A model generated the notes under the pieces. The model had not been told where the DNA came from. It did not search any database and saw only the letters and a program-made list of their open reading frames with translations. A stretch of 5,535 nucleotides of DNA. Source: Candidatus Ethanoperedens thermophilum. Lineage in GTDB: Archaea; Halobacteriota; Methanosarcinia; Methanosarcinales; EX4572-44. The position numbers were made by a program, and so were the translations under genes. Positions 1 through 5,052 of this stretch are shown piece after piece. Positions within the stretch are counted from its first letter, which is position 1; each line of letters opens with the position of its first letter. The stretch is from positions 1-5,535 of the forward strand of contig WNEG01000084.1 in assembly GCA_012910725.1 (NCBI GenBank). The letters are read 5' to 3'.

Positions 1-237
1 TACCATGTTAAAAAGGGTGAACCCATGTGGGAGAATGGGCCTCCTGCACCCCATGACGGCTATATTACAAAAGGGGATAACAAGATAACCAATCAATACT
101 ATGACCAGGAGGGAAATATCTGTTATCATACACCTGTGAAAAAGGACTGGGTTGTAGGAATTGCCGTCTACCGCATTCCTTATATTGGGTATCTGCCACT
201 CATTGCCCATTCAGTACTGCCTCTACCAAATTTATGA
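1..237 (+). CDS. Signal peptidase I (archaeal/SEC11-like), C-terminal fragment
   Basis: This is the last 78 codons of a gene that enters from before the window; the frame is open from base 1 and ends at TGA 235-237. The family is a membrane-bound serine protease that cleaves signal peptides from exported proteins on the outer face of the membrane. The visible part carries the hallmark archaeal C-terminal block: GEPMWENGPPAPHDGYITKG (residues 6-25 of the fragment), continuing into GDN (25-27). Next come a D-x-x-G stretch (35-38), a PVKKDWVVGIA strand and a YRIPYIGYLPLI end. One of the acidic residues in the GDN/D region should be the third member of the catalytic Ser-His-Asp set; the Ser and His lie outside the window. 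The ATG at 25-27 is internal, because the family homology continues upstream of it. The protein ends soon after the GYLPLI segment with a short hydrophobic tail. Family assignment is by recognition of the conserved block. Confidence 0.85.
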   Translation, partial: YHVKKGEPMWENGPPAPHDGYITKGDNKITNQYYDQEGNICYHTPVKKDWVVGIAVYRIPYIGYLPLIAHSVLPLPNL

Positions 238-245
238 AAAATTAA
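236..245 (-). terminator. Possible T-rich 3' end signal for cdc6
   Basis: Read on the minus strand, the bases just after the cdc6 stop give TTAATTTTTC, with a run of five T. Archaeal RNA polymerase can terminate at short T runs without a hairpin. The signal overlaps the stop codon of the convergent signal peptidase gene, so the two transcripts probably overlap at their 3' ends. The run is short and this call is weak. Confidence 0.3.
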
Positions 246-249
246 CTAT

Positions 250-1482
250 CTAATAAAGTTTCGTCTGTGCTACCATGGGTGCTTTAAAGTTAATTAATGG
301 TTGCAGCCTGCAATCCTTGAAGAGTGTTTTCATGGTACTTTCAAGAGGGGTACTCAAAGAAATTTCTTTGGTACGACCATATCTGCCTTTACTTATAACC
401 ATCGCGTTGATAATGCCAAGCATGTCCAGTTCTGAAATCAGATCAGTAATACGACGATGAGTCAGGACATCTATTTGAATCTGTAAGCACATCTGACAAT
501 ATGTATGGTATACCTGACCAGTGATGAAACGATTCCCTCCACTCTCAACCAATTTCAACACCGAAAGCAGCACAAGCTTTGACTGGGTTGGAAGAGTGCC
601 CACCACTTCAGTAACTCTATCAAGTTCTATTTTTTCATGGGCTGCCCTCACGTGCCCTTCCCGTACCATGGATGATTTTTCACGTTCTGCCAGTTCAGCA
701 GATACTCGAAGTAAATCAAGAGCACGGCGTGCATCACCATTCTCTTGTGCAGCAAAAGCAGCACACAATGGTATGACATTTTCTTCGAGAACTCCTGTCT
801 TAAATGCCGTAACAGCGCGCTGGCTCAAGATATCTTTTATCTGTTCTGCATCATAAGGGGGAAAAATTATTTCCTCCTCTCCAAGCGAGCTTCTAACTCT
901 CGGATCTAAAAACTCAGTGAACTTCAAGTCGTTGGAGATTCCAATAATAGCCATGCGGGCGTTATGCAAATCCCCGTTTATCCGGGAAAGATTGTATAAC
1001 ACATCATCTCCCTTTCTAATGAGCTTATCAATCTCATCCAGTACGACAATAACGATTGCTTTTTCACTATCAAGAGCTTCTTTAAACTCGGTATACACTT
1101 GATCTGTTGGCCAACCGGTCATCGGGATATCCTTGTCAAAGTGCCTTGCAAGATGCGCTAGCAGCCTGTACTGTGTATCAACGATTTCACAGTTTATATA
1201 GATAACATAGCAAGGAACTCCATGAATTTCACCGCTTTTCTCAAGCTCCATTCCTACATACTTTGTCACAGCTGTTTTCCCGGTTCCAGTCTTGCCATAG
1301 ATCAGCACATTTGATGGAGTATCTTTCCGAAGAGCAGCAACCAGAATGGCAGCAAGACTTTCTACCTGCACATCACGGTGAGGTAGGTGTTCAGGAGTGT
1401 ACGTGTGACGCAACACTTCCCTGTTTTCAAAAATTTGAACATTTGAGAGGAATTTTTCGAATATACTATTTACCGCAGCCAT
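250..1482 (-). CDS. cdc6: Orc1/Cdc6 replication initiator, AAA+ ATPase
   Basis: This 410-residue protein binds origin recognition boxes in an ATP-dependent way and recruits the MCM helicase. The AAA+ core is complete: Walker A GKTGTGKT (63-70), Walker B VIVVLDEID (144-152), sensor 1 GISND (181-185), an R-rich DPRVRSSL segment (193-200) and sensor 2 GDARRALDLLR (249-259). The C-terminal part (about 290-395) fits the family's winged-helix DNA-binding domain, with GRYGRTKEISL (366-376) as the likely wing hairpin. Length matches typical archaeal Orc1/Cdc6 proteins, and no expected motif is missing. The ATG start is supported by GAGG 8 nt upstream (1491-1494) and by a TATA box about 50 bp upstream. 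The gene converges on signal peptidase with a 12-bp gap, and its 5' side faces the repeat-rich spacer that may be its origin. Which paralogue it is (Cdc6-1 or Cdc6-2) cannot be told from this window. Confidence 0.96.
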   Translation of the reverse strand: MAAVNSIFEKFLSNVQIFENREVLRHTYTPEHLPHRDVQVESLAAILVAALRKDTPSNVLIYGKTGTGKTAVTKYVGMELEKSGEIHGVPCYVIYINCEIVDTQYRLLAHLARHFDKDIPMTGWPTDQVYTEFKEALDSEKAIVIVVLDEIDKLIRKGDDVLYNLSRINGDLHNARMAIIGISNDLKFTEFLDPRVRSSLGEEEIIFPPYDAEQIKDILSQRAVTAFKTGVLEENVIPLCAAFAAQENGDARRALDLLRVSAELAEREKSSMVREGHVRAAHEKIELDRVTEVVGTLPTQSKLVLLSVLKLVESGGNRFITGQVYHTYCQMCLQIQIDVLTHRRITDLISELDMLGIINAMVISKGRYGRTKEISLSTPLESTMKTLFKDCRLQPLINFKAPMVAQTKLY

Positions 1483-1490
1483 TTAAGCAA

Positions 1491-1494
1491 CCTC
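1491..1494 (-). promoter_or_regulatory. Ribosome binding site of cdc6
   Basis: The minus strand reads GAGG, followed by 8 nt and then the ATG at 1482. This is a normal archaeal Shine-Dalgarno match and spacing, and it fixes the start of cdc6. Confidence 0.65.
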
Positions 1495-1528
1495 GAGAAC
1501 ATACCAAAAACACTAATCATCCTGTTGT

Positions 1529-1536
1529 TTATAAAA
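1529..1536 (-). promoter_or_regulatory. TATA box of cdc6
   Basis: The minus strand reads TTTTATAA within CCTTTTATAAAC, close to the archaeal TATA consensus. Transcription would start about 25 bp downstream, near 1507. That gives a leader of roughly 25 nt containing the ribosome binding site, so the geometry is self-consistent. The upstream B-recognition element is not clear-cut. Confidence 0.6.
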
Positions 1537-1577
1537 GGTGAAATAGAAATAATGCTTATTAACGATGTTGCTTAGAA

Positions 1578-1597
1578 CCCCTTGAGTTCCATTAGAG
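1578..1597. other. Candidate origin recognition box (ORB-like)
   Basis: The minus strand reads CTCTAATGGAA then CTCAAGGGG. Compared with the euryarchaeal ORB as I remember it (CTCCAGTGGAA then ACAAAGGGG), 15 of 20 positions agree without gaps. The agreement includes the TGGAA half of the dyad and the AAGGGG G-string. It lies about 95 bp upstream of the cdc6 start and next to an A/T-rich tract, which is the usual setting for an Orc1/Cdc6 binding site. Only one convincing copy is present; known origins usually have two or more, so this remains a candidate. Confidence 0.5.
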
Positions 1598-1603
1598 ACG
1601 TTT

Positions 1604-1627
1604 GTATAAATAAAAAAAATGTATTTG
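1604..1627. other. A/T-rich tract, possible unwinding element
   Basis: This stretch is almost pure A/T (TATAAATAAAAAAAATGTAT and following bases) and lies 6 bp from the ORB-like site. In archaeal origins an A/T-rich duplex-unwinding element usually sits beside ORB sites, so it may play that role. It overlaps the T-run proposed as the mtxX terminator; the two readings are not mutually exclusive. Confidence 0.35.
1610..1619 (-). terminator. Possible terminator of the DUF3160-mtxX transcript
   Basis: The minus strand carries a run of eight T (complement of A at 1612-1619), followed by ATTTATA. It lies about 130 nt after the mtxX stop and after both hairpins. T-rich tracts are the main archaeal termination signal. 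It is the longest T-run on that strand between mtxX and cdc6. Confidence 0.4.
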
Positions 1628-1660
1628 TTCCTCCTTTTTATAACCACAAGATTTGACACA

Positions 1661-1692
1661 CTTGATTGCTTCACAACTTGATTACTTCGTAA
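1661..1692. repeat. Tandem 16-bp direct repeat
   Basis: Two adjacent 16-bp units, CTTGATTGCTTCACAA (1661-1676) and CTTGATTACTTCGTAA (1677-1692), agree at 13 of 16 positions. The second unit provides most of the first hairpin. In the first unit the three differing bases break the palindrome, so only one copy can form a stable hairpin. Confidence 0.7.
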
Positions 1693-1697
1693 TCAAG
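1677..1697. repeat. Perfect hairpin 1: 9-bp stem, 3-nt loop
   Basis: The arms CTTGATTAC and GTAATCAAG are exact reverse complements around a TTC loop. The stem does not extend beyond 9 bp (A faces A). It lies 55 nt beyond the mtxX stop on the minus strand. It could be a 3' stabilising structure, part of a termination region, or a protein binding site in the candidate origin. Confidence 0.75.
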
Positions 1698-1718
1698 AGT
1701 TATTTCAAGAATTATCTT

Positions 1719-1739
1719 CTGCACAACGAAGTTGTGCAG
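1719..1739. repeat. Perfect hairpin 2: 9-bp stem, 3-nt loop
   Basis: The arms CTGCACAAC and GTTGTGCAG are exact reverse complements around a GAA loop. It starts 12 nt after the mtxX stop, the usual place for a 3' mRNA hairpin. No T-run follows it directly on the minus strand, so it does not look like a classic intrinsic terminator. Its size matches hairpin 1, and its loop is the reverse complement of that loop. Confidence 0.75.
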
Positions 1740-1751
1740 TTACTGGCAATT

Positions 1752-2546
1752 TTATAATGCCATGGATGATGCCAGCATAATGGGTTTGGAATAATCTTCC
1801 TTTGCCCGAGAAGAATCTACAAACACTCTATCCATCAACACCGCAGCCCCAAAACCATCGCCACCACCCAAAAATACCAGGGTGCGATACATTAGATTGC
1901 CTGATATGCCATCGGGCGCAATAATAAAGTTTGCATGATTGATTGCATCCTCTATGAGAACAGTGTAATGTTTGGCATCAACACCACCCCTTCTCAAACA
2001 AGATGCAACGAATTCGCCTTCTGCAAGGCTTCTATCCACCCCCGCATCCCGTCCAACATCTTCGATTCGACCTCCCGAAAGCACAGCCACAACAGGAGTA
2101 ATTCCAAACCTACGAATAAATTCGCACCCACTGCTGGCAAGTGTAAGTTTACCTGCAATGGTGTTTGCTTCATCAATACCTGTTGGTGCAAAGAAAAAAG
2201 GCACCCCATCCGACGTCAGAAGCAGTGCCACACGATGCAAACGCGATAGGTTAAACTGCTGTTTTAACTCAGCAAGAGTAGTACTTGAACTAATATTTCC
2301 ACGAACTACTCCGTCTACTTCCTTATCTACAAGCAGTTCAACCAGTGTCTTATGGGGCTCACCTGTGTCAACCACTTCAAAATCACACGTGCCGATATCG
2401 CTTTTACTACCTACAAGAACCACATCAGCAAACGCAGATGATGCTCTTGCACTTCGGATTATCCTGGATGGACGATCGCCAACACCAATTGCAATGCGGG
2501 CATGATTCGATACCGCGCGACTATGTATAATATCAATAATATTCAT
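1752..2546 (-). CDS. mtxX: MtxX, methanogen marker protein 4 (phosphotransacetylase-like)
   Basis: The protein has 264 residues. It belongs to the MtxX / methanogen marker 4 family, a relative of the phosphate acetyl/butyryltransferase fold that is named as a putative methyltransferase subunit. Its true reaction is not established. Recognisable segments are the N-terminal HARIAIGVGDRPSRIIRSA, the central EVDGVVRGNISSSTTLAEL, SDGVPFFFAPTGIDEANTIA, and the C-terminal FIIAPDGISGNLMYRTL followed by LGGGDGFGAAVLM. No signal peptide or membrane segment is present, so it should be cytoplasmic. The frame stays open upstream to an ATG at 2654, but those 36 codons overlap the upstream gene. The ATG at 2546 has an ideal AGGAGGT just before it and matches the family start; a GTG one codon earlier is a less likely alternative. 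The gene starts 16 nt after the DUF3160 stop, so the two are probably co-transcribed. Homologues of mtxA and mtxH, which accompany mtxX in some Methanosarcina, are not seen here. Confidence 0.88.
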   Translation of the reverse strand: MNIIDIIHSRAVSNHARIAIGVGDRPSRIIRSARASSAFADVVLVGSKSDIGTCDFEVVDTGEPHKTLVELLVDKEVDGVVRGNISSSTTLAELKQQFNLSRLHRVALLLTSDGVPFFFAPTGIDEANTIAGKLTLASSGCEFIRRFGITPVVAVLSGGRIEDVGRDAGVDRSLAEGEFVASCLRRGGVDAKHYTVLIEDAINHANFIIAPDGISGNLMYRTLVFLGGGDGFGAAVLMDRVFVDSSRAKEDYSKPIMLASSMAL

Positions 2547-2550
2547 CACT

Positions 2551-2557
2551 ACCTCCT
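2551..2557 (-). promoter_or_regulatory. Strong ribosome binding site of mtxX
   Basis: The minus strand reads AGGAGGT, a full Shine-Dalgarno match, 4 nt before the ATG at 2546 (5 nt from the GGAGG core). It falls entirely in the 16-nt gap after the DUF3160 stop codon (2565-2563). It decides the short mtxX start and argues for independent re-initiation on a shared transcript. Confidence 0.8.
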
Positions 2558-2562
2558 GTGCA

Positions 2563-4938
2563 TCAATCTTCTGCGAAATTTGGAACCCACTCGGGTTTCT
2601 GGGGCGGATTTGAATCCAGAAGCTCCCTCCATGCCTCGTCTGTGAGCCGTTCATCCATCGGCTGTTTAAACTCGTAGTAACTCATAACCGGACCAGCCCC
2701 CACAAGGATTCTTTCGTCAGGGAGTTTGTATGCAACAACGATCATATCGACGTAGCCCACACCCTCTTCGAGAACCTGCATTGTATTGCCATCGGTATGC
2801 ACATCAGCGACGATCGTTGTCTTCTTTGCCTTATCATCAACATCAGCGATGACACCCTCCAGATTGTCACCAAAATTCTTTATGAAATCGTAATCGTCCT
2901 CCAAGAGTTCCTCGTTCCTAAGTTCCCTTGACGAGATGTTGACAAGCCTCACAAGTATTCTCTCGAGATTTTCCAGTCTGCGCTTTGCTGATCCATCCAG
3001 AACATCCATCTCGGCAAGACCGTTGTTTGTCATCCTTGTTAGCGCAAGCAACCGGTTGTAGAACTCGGGGACCGGCTCAACGTATCCGACGACTGGTTTC
3101 TTTTCTTCCATAGGCGGGGCACTCGTAGCCACCATCGTGTAACTCTGTTTGGCATAGAGGATCGTGTCGTGCCTGAGTTCTGCCCATGATGCCAGCGCCG
3201 TGGTTAGTTCCTTGTCCTGCCATGCATCTGTCTGCATGAATGTCGGATAGCCAGCGCCGTGGTCATTGAGAAGGGGCTTTAGCGCGAATAGCCACGACCA
3301 GTAGAGGTTTTTGTTCCATTCTGCCATGTCAAAAGAGTCAAATTCATCCTCCAGCTTTCCATACTGTTGGTCATAGTCCTTGTAATTGGAATCGTCCAGT
3401 TCATCCAGAAGTTCCCTCGATCGATCCGATCCAAGGAGCGCCATGACATCGAGACCGCGAGGGAATCCCCTGATGGGTCCGGCGCCGCTGATAACGAGCG
3501 TGAACGGTTTTTGACTACCCATGTAAGCGCCTGTGTATGCACCGACAAGATTCGTGAACATGTACGAATCAGGGATGAACCGCTGCCCCATCAACCTGAA
3601 TCCTGCGGTGTTGTTTAAGCACTGATCTGCTTCTTCCGGTGTGTTTGCCACACAATTTCCGGTTCCGCCGTAGATCTTTGGCGACCCGTACGCTGCCAGT
3701 TTTACTTTCAACTTTCCGATATTCTCTTCATTCAGGTCATTCGGATCGAATGAACCTCCAAAAACCGAATTCATTGCAGCGATGTACTCATAAGGGCCCA
3801 AATCATCAGAGAGTCCCACGTAAAAAGCAGTTACCGAATATATCCGGTCCCACTTGTCCATCAGTTCGCAATCGTTGGCGAATTCAGATGCTATCAGGCA
3901 TGCGCCCGTCGTCTGGATTCGTGCATCATATATTGAGATCAACCCCTTCTTAGTATAAGGGTCGGTCGTTCCCGGCAGTATCGCATCCGAGCCTTTGAGG
4001 AGCATACTCACCCTGCCGTACCACATAAACGCTTTGAAGTAGTTCTTCAATCTTTCTGATCTGGTATAGTGCCCTCTCGGGACATACTGGGAGTAATCCT
4101 CATTGTAAATGAAGATAGGGGACTCTGTAAATCCGGAATGCACGTCTATCAACTTTAATTCGGCTTCGACATCGTCCCTGACATAAGACGGGACCTCAAA
4201 ACTGTAACGCGTTATATCCTCCTTTTTGAAGTAAGCATCGGTGCATTCCCATTCGTTTTCACTCTGGCAGACCTGCTCCGGCTCTGGCTTTAGCAGACTC
4301 AAACCAACTGAAAAGTAGGCAACATTCCTTCTTGACGCTTCTTTTAGATCTCCATCGGAATTTTTGTATGATTCCATCGAATCGTTCAGTAATTGCTCAC
4401 TTAGCTCCCAGACGAGGTCGTAAAATTCCCTTTCCTCGATCTGCCGCAGCGTCTCATCGAACTGGATGTGGTAGAGGTGCAGCAGCGAGTCGGTGGTGAC
4501 GAAGATCGGTATCTCGCTATCTGCAAGCGTTTTATACGGCTGGACAATGTCCTCTTCCTTCTGGTCGAAAGGATTGTCTATGACAACGAAGCCGTTTTTT
4601 TCCAGCAGACTCAAGGCATCGTCGCTGAGTGGGATCTCCCAAGAGAACAGATCATAGTTTGAGACCTGATCCGTCTGCAAGGGCAGATCGTATTTGGGAA
4701 CTTTCAGGTCGATGTCCAATGGATCTAATGAATAATACTCAACAAAGTTCGTATTTTCTGCTGTGGTTCCTGACAGATTGATCGACTCTATTTTGAGAAC
4801 CGTATTTTCCGGTTGAACAGGTTCCTGTGATTCCTCTGGCACCTGGCCAACGCAGCCACTAAGGACTATCGAAACGATCAGGATAATAATTATCGAATAT
4901 GCACTCCTCATAGTAATCCTGATGCGACTACGCTTCAT
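2563..4938 (-). CDS. DUF3160 family exported lipoprotein
   Basis: This is a 791-residue protein of unknown function. The N-terminus is basic (KRSRIRIT), followed by a hydrophobic stretch (about 15-27) and the lipobox LSGC with Cys29. It should therefore be lipid-anchored outside the cell membrane. A low-complexity E/P/Q linker (about 31-45) leads into the DUF3160 domain, recognised by VTTDSLLHLYHIQFDETLRQ (148-167), SWAELRHDTILYAKQSY (584-600), YVEPVPEFYNRL (619-630), ADVHTD (711-716) and GPVMSYYEF (749-757). Besides the lipobox, the cysteines fall in three close pairs: 224/232, 347/357 and 429/440. No catalytic motif is evident to me. Met10 (ATG at 4911) is a good alternative start: AGGA lies about 9 nt before it and Cys then falls at residue 20, a standard lipoprotein signal length. 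The ATG at 4938 has no clear ribosome binding site. Sampled GC (47-62%) is higher than in the neighbouring genes. The gene is upstream of mtxX in a likely two-gene operon. Confidence 0.85.
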   Translation of the reverse strand: MKRSRIRITMRSAYSIIIILIVSIVLSGCVGQVPEESQEPVQPENTVLKIESINLSGTTAENTNFVEYYSLDPLDIDLKVPKYDLPLQTDQVSNYDLFSWEIPLSDDALSLLEKNGFVVIDNPFDQKEEDIVQPYKTLADSEIPIFVTTDSLLHLYHIQFDETLRQIEEREFYDLVWELSEQLLNDSMESYKNSDGDLKEASRRNVAYFSVGLSLLKPEPEQVCQSENEWECTDAYFKKEDITRYSFEVPSYVRDDVEAELKLIDVHSGFTESPIFIYNEDYSQYVPRGHYTRSERLKNYFKAFMWYGRVSMLLKGSDAILPGTTDPYTKKGLISIYDARIQTTGACLIASEFANDCELMDKWDRIYSVTAFYVGLSDDLGPYEYIAAMNSVFGGSFDPNDLNEENIGKLKVKLAAYGSPKIYGGTGNCVANTPEEADQCLNNTAGFRLMGQRFIPDSYMFTNLVGAYTGAYMGSQKPFTLVISGAGPIRGFPRGLDVMALLGSDRSRELLDELDDSNYKDYDQQYGKLEDEFDSFDMAEWNKNLYWSWLFALKPLLNDHGAGYPTFMQTDAWQDKELTTALASWAELRHDTILYAKQSYTMVATSAPPMEEKKPVVGYVEPVPEFYNRLLALTRMTNNGLAEMDVLDGSAKRRLENLERILVRLVNISSRELRNEELLEDDYDFIKNFGDNLEGVIADVDDKAKKTTIVADVHTDGNTMQVLEEGVGYVDMIVVAYKLPDERILVGAGPVMSYYEFKQPMDERLTDEAWRELLDSNPPQKPEWVPNFAED

Positions 4939-4956
4939 AAGCTTTTTGATGCGCCA

Positions 4957-4983
4957 TTTGGGCTTTACCAGGTCATGCCCAAA
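4957..4983. repeat. Inverted repeat upstream of the DUF3160 gene
   Basis: The arms TTTGGGC (4957-4963) and GCCCAAA (4977-4983) are exact reverse complements separated by 13 bp. They begin 20 bp apart, about two helical turns. The repeat starts 19 bp upstream of the longer DUF3160 start, in the spacer shared with lysS. It could be an operator for a dimeric regulator or a leader hairpin in the DUF3160 mRNA. No clear TATA box for either gene was found in this 114-bp spacer. Confidence 0.45.
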
Positions 4984-5040
4984 AGATAGACTTTCTCAGC
5001 TAATTTGACTACCGCAAATCTTATTTTGTGGATAATACGT

Positions 5041-5045
5041 AGGAG
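5041..5045 (+). promoter_or_regulatory. Ribosome binding site of lysS
   Basis: AGGAG lies 7 nt before the ATG at 5053. This is a standard archaeal Shine-Dalgarno match and supports the chosen lysS start. Confidence 0.7.
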
Positions 5046-5052
5046 AAGTTAT

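Noticed and set aside
521..856. Plus-strand open frame of 111 codons opposite cdc6
   Set aside because: It is antisense to the conserved sensor 2 and winged-helix coding region, its composition is rich in Ser/Arg as expected of a shadow frame, and I recognise no family or ribosome binding site.
1548..1560. Short palindrome AATAA-TGC-TTATT
   Set aside because: Five A/T base pairs in an A/T-rich spacer are expected by chance.
1520..1636. Possible small gene after the minus-strand GGAGG at 1632-1636
   Set aside because: The frame that follows is open for over 30 codons but has no ATG, GTG or TTG at a usable distance; only an ATT is available, and the region is A/T-rich spacer.
1631..1650. Second possible ORB (minus strand GTGG ... 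AAAAAGGAGG)
   Set aside because: Aligning it with the ORB needs a 3-bp insertion and leaves only the TGG and the G-rich end; it fits just as well as a chance A/G-rich stretch.
1661..1739. CRISPR-like or insertion-sequence end
   Set aside because: There are only two hairpins with different stems, no regular repeat-spacer array, no transposase and no target-site duplication.
1972..2505. Plus-strand open frame of 177 codons opposite mtxX
   Set aside because: It lies antisense to a well-recognised family member, and its Ser/Thr/Pro-rich composition is typical of an antisense shadow.
2547..2654. 36-codon N-terminal extension of mtxX
   Set aside because: It overlaps the conserved C-terminal end of the DUF3160 protein, while the ATG at 2546 has a full ribosome binding site and fits the family start.
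4965..4976. Minus-strand ATG-ACC-TGG-TAA upstream mini-frame before the DUF3160 gene
   Set aside because: Three codons with no ribosome binding site; nothing supports translation.
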